This document shows positions 52,401 through 61,932 of a stretch of DNA of 64,000 nt, piece after piece. The DNA comes from Tridacna crocea (lineage: Eukaryota; Mollusca; Bivalvia; Cardiida; Cardiidae). The stretch spans positions 32,585,462-32,649,461 of the forward strand of contig OX031062.1 in the NCBI GenBank assembly GCA_943736015.1, in the 5' to 3' direction. Every line of letters begins with the position of its first letter. Positions within the stretch are counted from its first letter, which is position 1. Position numbers and translations under genes: made by a program. The notes under the pieces are model-generated. The model made no database searches. It was not told where the DNA came from and saw nothing but the letters and a program-made list of their open reading frames with translations.

Positions 52401-55400
52401 GCTACCTCAGCCTACCTGGTACAATTCATTCAGCTATGATCAACAGTTTATAGAAATCTGGAGCAAAAACAATCCTGATTTTTCCTCAAACGTATTGATA
52501 AAAGCCATTTTCTCCATTGCTACTTTATAGTTGGTAATACTATAGTCTCCCCTAATTTAAGGAAGAGTGATGCGTCCTATAAGACAGGTTGAATCTTTGA
52601 AGAATACTACATGCACAGATAACAGTATTAAAGATAGAGCGCTGTGGTGACATTTTTACGTTTTCCCGCAATGTTTTCAGAGGGCTTCTTCGTCTGGGTC
52701 GTTAAAACCAGGGATTGTTTGGTAAAGGGTTTAGCGCTTTTAGAAGATATAAATCTGGGGAAAAAAATGATAAAATTACAGCGCATTGTGGCTGTTGCAG
52801 CTATTTTGCGTATGTTTTAAGGAAGGTAAAAACCTCAAGTAACAGACCACAAAAAAATTATTTTTGCGTATACTTGATGTTTAAATTTGGGGGAAGGGGA
52901 CATTTTTCAAACAAAAGGTTATTGAATACAGCAAGAGGTATTTTCAAATCCTAGTTTTATGTGCTATTTGTGAAAATATGAGACTTCAAACATGCTCTCA
53001 AAGTCTTTGTGGAGATTTTAACTGTACATGTATTTTTCATGATTGTCTTTGTACCCAGAAGCGAGCAGTCAAAATTAAAATTGTCTTGTGGCACAGTTAT
53101 CTGTACTAGGCTGCTCAGTTGAAATATTTTTTACCATCAATTGAGAAACAAGTTCTTACAACTTGTACTAATCTCTCTCGATTATGCTGCCTGGAAACTA
53201 CCCCAGTACTTGCCCTGAATGTGTAGGTCAATGAAAAATTTCAAAGCTGACACCTGTTTCTGGGTATGGAACTCAGGACCTTAAGGCTCTACTTCAGGAC
53301 TGCAGGATTATTTGGTAAATCGTTTAAGAATTGAATGACCTTTTGTATAAAGTATGAGCTTTCTCCTTTTCAGTCTGCGACATTGAAGCCGTATCTGAAT
53401 GCCATAAGGCATACTCTCGAGGCATCGATGTGCCTACAGAATTGTAACTCACAAGTTGTGGAAAGACACAACAAGCCAGAGGTTGAAGTAAAGTATGTTT
53501 AAATGCTATTTACTCTTTTAAATTTGAACAAAGAGTTAAGACATACACATTTTAAACAAACGGAAGTTGCAAATTGTTCGTTCGGTGCAATGTTTTCTAT
53601 GGTAATTTGCTTCAAGAGTGAAGTCACGTACCAGTGCTTTTGTCCAATAGGTTTCAAGTTGTCAAAATTAACTCTCGTAAACAATTTCATGTTTATTTCT
53701 TTACCAAACGACAAAATTTTAGACTGGTCCAAATTTAAAGCATTTGCAGACAACACTTTAAATTTATCTGAAATGCTTATAATTGTCTGTGAAAGTGTAG
53801 AAAACCTTGTGGGAAAAGGAGAAAATGCTGGTTACCAGCATTTTCTCCTTTTCCCACGGGGTTTTCCAAAGGGTCGTGAAAACTCGGGATTATGTAGTAA
53901 ATAGTTAAATGACCTGATGCTGTAAAAGAAAGCTTTTGAAATATTGGGGAAAAAGAAAGAAATACTGGTATTAACCAGCATCTTTTGTACATTGTTATTT
54001 GCTCAGATAGACAGAACTTTCCCCCTCATTTGAGCCCCATAACATTTGTTATATACAACAGCTTTGACTGTGGTCTAACTTTTTTTCTTTGTCACGAAAA
54101 TAGTTATTACCTAGTTGGTTTAGTTTTTCAGTCATCCATTTACACTCAAGTCTTATTTTAGTTCCTATCCTTACAATTGATCCATAACCCTTTACTAAAC
54201 AAGAAAATTTAAGACTGGTTCAAACTGAAAGCAGTTGCAGACAAAAAAATAAATGTAACTCAAAAATTGAAACTTGTTTCCAGCAGAGTAGAAAACATTG
54301 TAGAAAAAGGAGAAAATGCTGGTTACCAATATTTCCTCCTTTTTCCACAATGTTTTCAAAAGGCTTATATCTCAGGGTTGAAAAGCCAGGGATTGTTTGG
54401 TAACGGGTTAATATAAATATTGTCCAGTTCCTCGATTGTCCTTCAGCACAAAATCCCGAGTTTTAACGACCCCCAAGGCCTATCAAAAATATTTATTGCT
54501 TAGGATTTCTTTACCCCACCTAGAAAATGCTGCCGTCCCATGACTTTTTACCCAAGGACTGGGGTGGGGGGGGGATCTGAAAAGAAATCCCTACCCATCC
54601 TACCACCAGGATGTAGGACAGAAACCCTAAACACAGAATTTTTTTGTTATGTCTGATGAAGATGCCTTTTTAAAACTGGTAACCAGCATTTTCTGCTTTA
54701 CCCACAATGTTTTCTACCCTATCAAAGAAAAATTGCACCATTTTAGTGACATTGTTGGCTGCAAATGCTTTTCAATTTGGACTTGTCAAAAAAATTGTCA
54801 TTTGTGAACTTGTAAGTTAATGCGGGTATTTTTTCTCTTGTACAGGAGTAGTAAAGAGTTACTACTGTCACCTGTAGTCATCAGTAGAAATAAGCAAGAG
54901 AGAGTTTTGATAGAGGGATCAGTCAATTCTGTAAGAATTAGCATAGGAGTTAAACAAGTAAGTAATTGTTTTATGAGCTTATTTTACGAGGATGTGAATC
55001 TTCCTGAGAGTTTCCTTGAAGCTAAAACTGAAAACCCAAAACTGGTGTAGCTCATGAGATTATAGTCAGTATATTTAGTTATCCCTTTACCACACAATTT
55101 CTGCTATATACAAGACAGAAACAATGAAAGAAGCCTCTTGTAAACGTTGTGGTAAAAGGAGAAAATGCTGGTAACAAGCATTTTCTCACAATGTTTTCTA
55201 CCCTATCAAAGATACAAAACTTCATTTGAGGTACATTATTTTTTTGTCTGCAAATGCTACCAATTTGGACTAGTCTAAAATTTGTCATTTGGTAAAGAGG
55301 TAAGTATGTGATGGTGCATCAGACGTTTTCCCCCCTTCTCACATTTGTCTTGTTGCAAGCTTTTACTGGCTCTCAGAATCACTTTGCAAACAACCCTGAG

Positions 55401-58400
55401 TAAGGTTTTTGAAAACATTGAGGGAAAAAAAGAGAAAATGTTGATCACCAGCATTTACTTTTTTTTTCCACAATTTGTGCTTCCATTTTTTTTTAAAAGT
55501 TGAATCATATTTTGGTGTTGTGTGCAAAGCTTTTCATTTGGGCAATTCTTCAGGTTTGTAATAGTTAACTAAAAGGGGTTTTGTCTCTTGACATGTTTTA
55601 ACCCTTTACTCCATAGATACTCATTTCTACGCATTGCTTGAAGGAGCCTTTGGAAAACATTGTGGCAAAAGGTGAAATTGCTCGTCACGAGCAATTTCAC
55701 CTTTTGCCACATTGTTTTCTATGCTATCAAAAGGTGCCATATACACATAAGAAACAGCTTCATCCTTGCTGTTATTTAGGGTCAATTAGAGATACCATAG
55801 AAATGCCTTATGGGGTAAAGGGTTAAACATACTCATACACTTACAAATGTGCACATGGATTCAAGTCACATTGTGAAATATAAAACACACTGTTTGCAAC
55901 TGGCTGCTGTAAAGACTGGCTTGTAAAACATGAATACCCGTTGGTTCTGTTTAAAATATACAAGAAAGAATGTGGCAAGAAAAAGTACTTTCTCATCACA
56001 AGTTGCTTTTATCACAATGTTTCAAGCAGTAACTAGGCTACACTCAGTTGTCTGAAGAAATTAATGAGTTTGTAAATCTAGGAAAGTGAGGACAAATACT
56101 ATAATCAGTATACTGGGATATCAACTCACAAAACAAGGAAGTTTCAGTTATGGTTATGTAATGTGAAACAACAGTAAGGTCATTTTCCTTATTACAGTGG
56201 CTGTCTTTTTAGGATCCTGTTTCTCTTCACTCACATTCATGGTTTGTTGTGTTATGTTTAATCATTATGTCCTTCAGTTTTATGGGTAGAACCCAGGTAT
56301 AGCTAGTTCACCACTGGGTAATTTTGCTGGAAATGGTTTCTTACGAACAAAGTCCGTAACAAAGAAACAAATGAATAAATGCATGGCAGAAATAAGGATC
56401 GGAGCGGGATTCGAACTCCGAACTCCCGGACGCAAAGCCAACACCCTAACCACTGAGCCAAAGAGATATCTCCCTGACGCAGTAGCCAGGTATTGTATTT
56501 AAATCGGGAGTATGCCATGCAGGAAGGAGTGGTCTCCCATAACACACCCCCTCTTAAAGTCATCATTTATTGATGACTCAAAGCCTTATTAGGCAGGAAG
56601 TCCGATTATTGGACAACAAATGGGATAAATGGCTCAATGGCCAATCCCGGACGAGCCCCCATCTTACGAACAAAGTCCGTAACAAAGAAACAATAAATGC
56701 ATGGCAGAAATAAGGATCGGAGCGGGATTCGAACTCCGAACTCCCGGACGCAAAGCCAACACCCTAACCACTGAGCCAAAGAGATATCTCCCTGACGCAG
56801 TAGCCAGGTATTGTATTTAAATCGGGAGTATGCCATGCAGGAAGGAGTGGTCTCCCATAACAGGTTGTATAAGATCAGAAATCATTCTGATCACTGCTCA
56901 AGTCTGGTCCATGATATTTACAGAAGTCTGTACATCTATGTATGTCTAGCATACCGGTATACCTAGTATATTTGGTATAACTCTAGAACATGTTATTTAA
57001 TATTTTGGTGCCTTAAGCACACACAATCCTGACTTTTAACTACTCGGAGGAAGAAGGCCTTTAAAAACATTGTGGGAAATGGAGAAAATGCTGGTAACCA
57101 GCATTTTCTCCTTATATACGTCCGTTGAAGACGGGACATATTATGGGATTACCTGTGGCGGGCGGCGTCCAGTTCTTTGTCCGGAGTATATCTCCAAAAC
57201 TATACTAGCTAGGGTTATGCAATTTCATGGGTGGATAGATCTCATCAAGGGGGAGTGCAGTGTACAGGAATCATAACTCTTGCGTGCTTAATTTTTGAGT
57301 TATTACCCTTTGTTGTTTTTCATACTAGAATTTTGTCGAGTGCATATCTTAAAAACTATGCTAGCTATGGATATGAAATTTCATGCATGGATACATTCCA
57401 TCAAGGGGTAGTGCAGTGCTTATAAACTGCAACTCTTGCTGGCTTAATTTTTGAGGCATTGTGGGAGAGTGCATATTATGAAATAGAACTGTAAGGAATT
57501 GTTCCTGCTTCCTAAACTTTTGTGTTTTTCCCTTGTATTGTTTTTGAGACTTAAATTTTGTTTGGAGGATTCTCCAATGCTATGCTAGCTATGGCTAGGA
57601 AATTTCATGACATGATATCTCTAGTTATTTCTACACATAAATTTTGACCACACTGTATCTCCAAGAGTAAAGGTGTTGTCAATTTGAAATTTCATCTTCT
57701 TATTTAAAGATTTTAATTTTTTTTTGAAAGATGTGAAATCGAAACTGCCATTTGCTTCAGTCAACGGCAAAAAATTCTGCACTATTATTTTTCTCTACCT
57801 CCCCTATATAATTATTATGCCCCTGCTTTACAACTTGGGGTAAGATGGGCGTATCTTGTGACAATTTGCCGCTCTTGTTCCACAGTGTTTTCTGCTCTAT
57901 ATATGGCAGTGACCATCATTAGAGCAAAAATTTAATTATCATTTGCAAATGCTTTCAATTTGGACCAGTCCATTATCTTGTATTTTGTTAAAGAGTTAGT
58001 AAAGAGATAAAATGCTTATTTTTTACAGAGTGATGAAATAGAAAAAATACTTTGTCACAAGTTCATGCGATTTATGATGATGAGGGCGGAAAACTTTGTT
58101 GTATTAAGAAGAAAACCAGTAGAGGTATGTTTTTTTCCTGTAACTATGAATACCGTTGCCTACGTTTCAAGTTAAGATATAGAGGATCTAACATGAGTTT
58201 GTTTTTGAGATAAGATTTTATTTAACAAGTCTTCAAAAAATGATATTAGGCGAGCCTTTGGCAAGCTGAATAACATTTTTTGTGGATGACTGTAATGAAT
58301 TTTTACTTCAATGACCAGCAGGTGTCGGATTATTATTTTGAATTACATAACTGTGTAAAAAGAAACAAAATATTTCTTAACACAGGCATACATTTATAAT

Positions 58401-58892
58401 GTGAATGTGTTATCTGTGAATGCTTTCAATATGGACTCACCTTAAGTCATTACCACAAGACAAAATCATATATCTGGCCAAATTGGAAGCATTTATAGAC
58501 CACAATATAACTGTAGCTCCAATGATGGGAATTGTCTTAAATAGGGTAGAAAACATTGTTGGAAAAGGAGAAATGCTTTCCCCACAATGTTTTCAAAAGG
58601 CTGCATTTTCATTGTTGTTAAAACTTGGGATTTTATGGTAAAAGAGTTAAATATTACCTTTTTGTGAAAGAGTTAATGTTGTATGATCTACCTTTCAATA
58701 CCTTTTCTCTTTCAGGGTTATGATATTAGTTTCTTAATCACAAATTTCCACACAGAACAGATGTTCAAACATAAATTGGTAGACTTCATCATTCATTTTA
58801 TGGAAGAAATTGACAAGGAAATAAATGAAATGAAATTAGCAGTAAATTCAAGGGCTCGATTAAGTGCAGAAGAATTCTTGAAACGCTTTTAG
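49405..58892 (+). CDS. ARPC4: ARPC4, Arp2/3 complex subunit 4 (p20-ARC), 5 exons
   Basis: Structural core subunit of the seven-part Arp2/3 complex. It pairs with ARPC2 and contacts the mother filament in branched actin nucleation, in the cytoplasm. Exons 49405-49407 (ATG only, inferred), 53374-53492, 54846-54957, 58029-58124 and 58716-58892. Coding exons 2-5 join in phase and give [18 protein letters not shown]..., [20 protein letters not shown], ...[20 protein letters not shown], ...[20 protein letters not shown] and end EEFLKRF. With one Met the protein is 168 residues, the usual metazoan length, which supports a first exon contributing only ATG. Very high identity to animal ARPC4, no missing segment. 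The 3' UTR appears to contain an intron. Confidence 0.95.
49408..50607. other. ARPC4 intron 1, first part, no feature
   Basis: No MITE copy in ~1.2 kb around and after the promoter, in contrast to the rest of the window. Confidence 0.45.
50608..51684. mobile_element. ~1.08-kb element with ~115-bp terminal inverted repeats
   Basis: CGGATGTTTCAGTAACACACG at the left (to about 50725) is mirrored by GTTACGGAAACATCCG at the right (from about 51570). Shared blocks inside the arms include GGTAACATAGACTTATAG and ATTGGATGTTTCGGTAA. No transposase ORF. It contains a second TIR pair (50733-51338). Confidence 0.82.
50733..51338. mobile_element. 606-bp inner TIR element, GGTCCTCG ends
   Basis: GGTCCTCGATGGTACCGCG at the left mirrors CGCGGTACCAGCGAGGACC at the right. 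TATGGTACCGCG, CCATAGT and ACTATGGCACCATAG recur inside. It either nests in, or forms the spacer of, the larger element. Confidence 0.75.
51784..52015 (-). mobile_element. TTAA MITE, C-type
   Basis: TTAA-CCCTTTCCC ... GGGAAAGGG-TTAA. Arms GAGAAATTGGTCAT / ACGAGCAATTTCTC, slightly mismatched. Confidence 0.88.
52262..52580. repeat. Dispersed ~300-bp repeat, copy 2
   Basis: Collinear with 8963-9290, about 75-80 percent alike by eye, with small indels. Confidence 0.7.
52660..52732 (+). mobile_element. TTAA MITE, right half
   Basis: Starts inside the right arm (CGTTTTCCCGCAATG) and runs to GGTAAAGGGTTTA. Confidence 0.72.
53132..53310 (-). mobile_element. tRNA-derived SINE, copy 2
   Basis: AAGTTCTTACAACTTGTACTA and GGAACTCAGGACCTTA match 15600-15800. 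It runs into a MITE tail (TTATTTGGTAAATCGTTTAA, about 53308-53329), 45 bp before ARPC4 exon 2. Confidence 0.65.
53374..53492 (+). CDS. ARPC4: ARPC4 exon 2
   Basis: 39 codons plus 2 nt: [18 protein letters not shown] to KPEVEV. CTTTTCAG acceptor, GTATGT donor. Confidence 0.96.
53692..53908 (+). mobile_element. TTAA MITE, A-type
   Basis: Left end reads TTTCTTTACC. Perfect tip, centre base T. Right half shortened (TTTTCCAAAGGGTCGTG). Confidence 0.83.
53910..53990 (-). mobile_element. TTAA MITE core fragment
   Basis: AAAGCTTTTGAAATATTGGGG with tip ACTGGTATTAACCAGC, a 4-nt wider centre than usual. Confidence 0.6.
54185..54411 (+). mobile_element. TTAA MITE, A-type
   Basis: CCCTTTACTAAAC ... ACGGG-TTAA. 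Arms AAAAAGGAG / CTCCTTTTT carry a compensated change. Centre base T. Confidence 0.85.
54505..54592. repeat. GGATTTCTTT fold-back insert
   Basis: GGATTTCTTTACCCC and GGGG...AAAGAAATCC form ends around a G-rich loop. It lies between two MITE parts (54445-54500 and 54660-54818). Confidence 0.5.
54660..54818 (-). mobile_element. TTAA MITE, partial
   Basis: Left arm lost. Right arm from ACTGGTAACCAGCATTTTC to AAGTTAA. The fragment at 54445-54500 (CCCGAGTTTTAACGACCCCC) is its likely left end. Confidence 0.65.
54846..54957 (+). CDS. ARPC4: ARPC4 exon 3
   Basis: Completes a Lys codon, then [18 protein letters not shown]...SINSV-like [18 protein letters not shown] acceptor, GTAAGT donor. Confidence 0.96.
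55080..55304 (-). mobile_element. TTAA MITE, A-type, shortened right arm
   Basis: CCCTTTACCACAC start; right arm lacks CCTTTTCC (TTTTCTCACAATG). GGTAAAGAGGTAA end. Confidence 0.8.
55391..55566 (-). mobile_element. TTAA MITE, degenerate
   Basis: AACCCTGAGTAAGG start. Tip GTTGATCACCAGC; right side T-rich. Confidence 0.6.
55598..55826 (-). mobile_element. TTAA MITE, B-type, reference copy
   Basis: TTAA-CCCTTTACTCC ... GGGGTAAAGGG-TTAA. Arm GTGGCAAAAGGTGAAATTGC, TCGT, centre C, then the exact mirror. It differs from the A and C arms by paired changes only. Confidence 0.92.
55827..56330. other. ARPC4 intron 3, no feature
   Basis: AT-rich, nothing recognised. Confidence 0.4.
56338..56560 (-). 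mobile_element. tRNA-derived SINE, tandem copy 1
   Basis: Minus strand TTTGGCTCAGTGGTTAGGG (box A) and GAGTTCGAATCCC (box B), then CTTATTTCTGCCATGCATTT and GTTACGGACTTTGTTCGTAA. Confidence 0.82.
56663..56862 (-). mobile_element. tRNA-derived SINE, tandem copy 2
   Basis: Nearly identical to 56338-56560 at ~323 bp offset; one GAAT unit is missing (AACAATAAATGC instead of AACAAATGAATAAATGC). Confidence 0.85.
57013..57998 (-). mobile_element. TTAA MITE, A-type, split by a 0.77-kb insert
   Basis: TTAA at left, AAAGAGTTA at right. Left part runs through the centre to CATTTTCTCCTT and resumes at CCACAGTGTTTTC. Confidence 0.78.
57114..57878. mobile_element. ~765-bp repeat beginning CGTCCGTTGAAGACGGGAC
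   Basis: Head GACGGGACATATTATGGGAT and tail GGTAAGATGGGCGTATCTTG. Contains two diverged units of TAT(A/C)TCnnnAACTA...GCTAG...ATnnAATTTCATG. Inserted in the MITE right arm; class unknown. Confidence 0.6.
58029..58124 (+). CDS. ARPC4: ARPC4 exon 4
   Basis: 32 codons, phase 0: [18 protein letters not shown] to RRKPVE. TTTACAG acceptor, GTATGT donor. Confidence 0.97.
58125..58441. other. ARPC4 intron 4, mostly no feature
   Basis: A short MITE-like piece (GTTATCTGTGAATGCTTTCAA) near 58407-58440; otherwise nothing recognised. Confidence 0.4.
58442..58650 (+). mobile_element. TTAA MITE, hairpin tip deleted
   Basis: TTAA-GTCATTACC ... AAAGAG-TTAA. GGAGAAATGCT joins TTCCCCACAATG. Ends 66 bp before ARPC4 exon 5. 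Confidence 0.8.
58716..58892 (+). CDS. ARPC4: ARPC4 exon 5 with stop
   Basis: 58 codons and [23 protein letters not shown] to EEFLKRF. TTTCAG acceptor. The stop is followed after 5 nt by a GTAAGT donor-like site. Confidence 0.97.
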   Translation, partial: GYDISFLITNFHTEQMFKHKLVDFIIHFMEEIDKEINEMKLAVNSRARLSAEEFLKRF

Positions 58893-58933
58893 AATATGTA
58901 AGTACTCTTCTTTTAGAATATGTAAGTACTGTT
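58886..58933 (+). repeat. 24-bp tandem duplication across the ARPC4 stop and a donor site
   Basis: CTTTTAGAATATGTAAGTAC occurs at 58886 and 58910 (23 of 24 bases alike per unit). Each unit contains a full GTAAGT, at 58898 and 58922. Confidence 0.9.
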
Positions 58934-58984
58934 CTTAACTGTGTTTGAATACTTTTACCATCTAAAAAAAGAAAGCAGCTAACA

Positions 58985-59190
58985 ATTAACCCTCTACTAC
59001 ACATTCCAGACTTTCAATAACCCTGATGGAGCAAACTATGGAAAACATAGAGGGAAAAGGAGATAATAGTTTATATTACTGGCATTTTCTCCTTTCCTGA
59101 CAATGTTTTCTATTGTATTAAAGATGAATACTGTCATTTGAGTCAAATTCATTGTGGTTTTTGCAAATGCTTTCATTTTCAACCTGTCTT
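58985..59190 (-). mobile_element. TTAA MITE, diverged
   Basis: TTAA-CCCTCTACT start, tip eroded (TAGTTTATATTACTGGCATTTTC). The right end runs straight into the next copy. Confidence 0.68.
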
Positions 59191-59198
59191 GGATCTCC

Positions 59199-59423
59199 TT
59201 CTAACTCTTTTCCAAACGACAATATTTTAGACTTGTCCAAATCGAAAGCATTTGCAGAAGACAAAAGGAAAGTGACTGAAAATATGTAACTTGTTTAGAG
59301 AAGGGTAGAAAACATTGCAGGAAAAGGAGAAAATGATGGTTACCAGCATTTTTTCCCTTTCTGACAATGTTTTCTAAAGGCATCTTTCTCAGGGTTGTCA
59401 AAAATTGTGTGTAAATGGGTTAA
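59199..59423 (+). mobile_element. TTAA MITE, A-type
   Basis: CTCTTTTCC ... AAATGGG-TTAA. Hairpin with several mismatches, centre base T. Confidence 0.83.
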
Positions 59424-59584
59424 ACATAGACATGTCAGTGTACTATGCAGTTTAAGTTTGGATATGTCTTTTTGATAAACATGTTTGTATGTACACTTAT
59501 GCATTTTGATTTTGAACCTCTCTTGTCAATCAAACCTGGTTGGGGGTATCAGTTTACCTTCAGTGAAATTCCTAGTTTCTTTTT

Positions 59585-59775
59585 CACATCTAGTTAAGAC
59601 TAGATAAATGACATCCCAGAGGAAGCAGAATTTTCTAAATTTGAAAGAAAAACAACTTCTTATTAGCTAAATCAAATGGTTTAGCTAATCAGAAGTTATG
59701 TTACTTGCTAATGTTGGAATCCTCAGATATAAAGGCTAGGAATGTTCTTAAGAATGGATGGTGAAAAAGGCCCCT
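59585..59775. repeat. AGCTAATCAGAAG fold-back element
   Basis: AACTTCTTATTAGCTAAATC and GGTTTAGCTAATCAGAAGTT pair. Outer GAATGGATGGTGAAAAAGGCC matches the family end. Confidence 0.65.
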
Positions 59776-59788
59776 GGTGTTTTGTTTT

Positions 59789-59960
59789 GCCCGGCTGGGT
59801 GGCACAGTGGTTAGGATATCGGACTTGTGATCTTGAGGTTGCAAGTATGATGCCTATTTATGCAAGATTTTCTGTTAGGCAATTTCTCGCCTCTTATGCA
59901 TGTGAGAAAAGCAGCCAGTGGCTTGGAAAGAAATTTGTTTCAGTATTGGTGTGAGAAAGC
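59789..59960 (+). mobile_element. tRNA-like SINE
   Basis: GGGTGGCACAGTGGTTAGG (box A-like) and GAGGTTGCAAGTATGATGCC (degenerate box B). No cloverleaf. Confidence 0.5.
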
Positions 59961-60011
59961 CAGAAAACACAATGTATAGGTTCACTGACTGGCTAAGCTG
60001 TTAAAATTGTG

Positions 60012-60240
60012 TTAACCCTTTACCAAACAATCCCTGGATTTTACGACCCTGACATAGAAACCTTTTGAAAACATTGTGGGAAAAGGAGAAAATACTGGTA
60101 ACCAGCATTTTCCCCTTTTCTCACAATGTTTTTTGCCCTGCTGGAAACAATACCAATTTTTGAATTGTGTTTATTTTGTCGTCTGCAAGTGCTCCAATTT
60201 GTACCAGTCTAAAATTTTGTTTTTTTTGGTAAAGAGTTAA
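60012..60240 (-). mobile_element. TTAA MITE, A-type
   Basis: TTAA-CCCTTTACC ... GGTAAAGAG-TTAA. Hairpin with two mismatches, centre base A. Confidence 0.88.
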
Positions 60241-60278
60241 ACTTTAATACAAATAAAGGTAAATTGCTAGCTTTCTCA

Positions 60279-60295
60279 TTTTGTTTCTTTCCAGA
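60279..60295 (+). other. ARPC4: Candidate 3' UTR acceptor for ARPC4
   Basis: TTTTGTTTCTTTCCAG ends at 60294. It would pair with the GTAAGT donors at 58898 or 58922 to remove a ~1.4-kb 3' UTR intron holding three MITE copies. Confidence 0.4.
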
Positions 60296-60411
60296 TAATC
60301 TAACAACATAGCATACTAGTGTGGATCATATCAATGCATCTCCAGAGTGTTTCTACTAGCAACGTCATTCTCTACCATTCTCTACGATACGTTCATGAGA
60401 CAGTCTGGAGT

Positions 60412-60627
60412 TTTGACAAGACTGAGGAATGAGGGTTTTGAAAACTTTGTGAGAATAGAAGAAAATGCTGGTAATGAGCATTTTCTCCTTTTTTTCCCAC
60501 AATATTTCATACCCTTCTAAAGAAAAGTTGTCATCTGAATCATGTTGAGTTTGCTGAATGTAATTGCTTTCAATTTGGGCAAGTCTAAAATTTATTGGTT
60601 TGATACAGAGTTGATACAGAGTTAAGC
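60412..60627 (-). mobile_element. TTAA MITE, A-type, diverged
   Basis: Left end eroded. Tip GCTGGTAATGAGC; the right end contains a doubled TGATACAGAGTT before TTAA. Confidence 0.68.
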
Positions 60628-60901
60628 CTTTACCTTGAATACAAAGTTTCAGATTTATCTGTATCTAAAGCAATGTTAGCAGACTACAAATTAATATGGT
60701 TATAACTTTAGGATTGTTTCTTTTTGAGGGATTAGAAGACATTTTTGGGAGGGTAGAAAAGACTGGTAACCAGCATTTTCTCCTTTTCCCACAATGTTTT
60801 GTAAAGTAACGTTTCAATTTTTGGGTCACATTTATTTTGTCATCTGCAACTGCGTTCAATTTGGACAAATCTTAAATTTTGTCATTTGGTAAAGAATTAA
60901 A
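60624..60901. mobile_element. Mirror-image MITE: same half on both sides
   Basis: Left half has the GCAGACTACAAATTAATATGG arm in plus sense. The right half has its reverse (ATTTATTTTGTCATCTGCAA ... TTTGGTAAAGAATTAA). Normal copies carry this arm on one side only. Confidence 0.72.
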
Positions 60902-61449
60902 CATTGGATAGTTGAGTATATAGTGCTAGATGGACAGAGCAGATATCATCAAGAGCAGAGCACAGATTGGATAGAATTTGAGAGTTCTGTCCAGAAAATA
61001 ATTAAAATGACTCGCTGCAATATAACTGCAATAATTTTCTCTTTATTTGAAGACGGCTTTTAAAAATAATGCAGAAAAGGCATAAAAGTTGTTCCATTTT
61101 TGTGAATGTGTGTTTGCCATACAGTGGTAATTTAAAACTAATATGTTCCTTTCCATCAGTTGCTTTCTCTGTGTATCATTTCTTCTAATGAATGCTTCAT
61201 ATAAAATATGTCAGAAAGAATTTTCTATATGTATTTTATTCCATAGGAAATCTCAAAAATCAAACCCAAATAGAGCAAAACTTTAAACACTTTCTAAATA
61301 AGATTACTCTTTAGTTATGAAAAGTCAGGTCATAGGCTTCCATACAATTTCAAAAACTTTTTGTTACTGTGTATTGCTAGTATCAAACTTCTCTGTCTTA
61401 TGAGATAAGACTCTCATGGTATTTTGTGCTATATTACAGTAGTCCGTTT
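60902..61449. other. Downstream of ARPC4, no feature
   Basis: AT-rich. Possible UTR sequence, but no clear poly(A) signal could be assigned. Confidence 0.35.
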
Positions 61450-61508
61450 TATACTTGATGCTTTCAGCTTGGTGCAGTTGAAAATTTTGTCGCTTGGTAA
61501 AGTGTTAA
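61450..61508 (-). mobile_element. TTAA MITE end fragment
   Basis: GATGCTTTCAGCTTGGTGCAG to GGTAAAGTGTTAA. Confidence 0.6.
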
Positions 61509-61517
61509 TGATATTTC

Positions 61518-61745
61518 AAGCCCTTTACCAAACAATCTCTGGTTTTCAAGACTCTGAGAAAGCAGCCTCCTGAAAGCAGTGTGGGTAAAGGAGAAAATGC
61601 TGGTAACCAGCATTTTCTCCTTTTCCCACAGTGTTTTCTTCCTTTCCCAAGACAAATATTGATTTTTGAGTCTCATTAATTTTGTTATCTACAAATGCTT
61701 CCAATTTGGACTAGTCTAAAATTATGTTGTTTGGTAAAAAGTTAA
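61518..61745 (-). mobile_element. TTAA MITE, A-type
   Basis: CCCTTTACC ... GGTAAAAAG-TTAA. Tip complete, centre base A. TTAA shared with the next half copy. Confidence 0.85.
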
Positions 61746-61830
61746 ATCTCTACCTCACCATCTTGAGTTTAGACAACCGTGAGGCAGAAGGATTTAGGAA
61801 ACATTATGGGAAAAGGAGTAAATGCTAGTA
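61742..61830 (-). mobile_element. TTAA MITE, half copy cut at hairpin centre
   Basis: TTAA-ATCTCTACC start through GGGAAAAGGAGTAAATGCTAGT, ending at the palindrome centre. Confidence 0.8.
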
Positions 61831-61932
61831 TTGTGCTCGGCTTCTATTTGCAGACATTGTCAAAAGTTGTTGCTTTTTGAGACAAGTTGAGAAACCACAA
61901 ATAGGTCTGCTGCAAAAAGATACAGGCTTAAG

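Noticed and set aside
56396..56470. Functional tRNA gene on the minus strand
   Set aside because: Boxes A and B are present, but the acceptor stem does not pair, and a second copy with the same tail shows it is a SINE.
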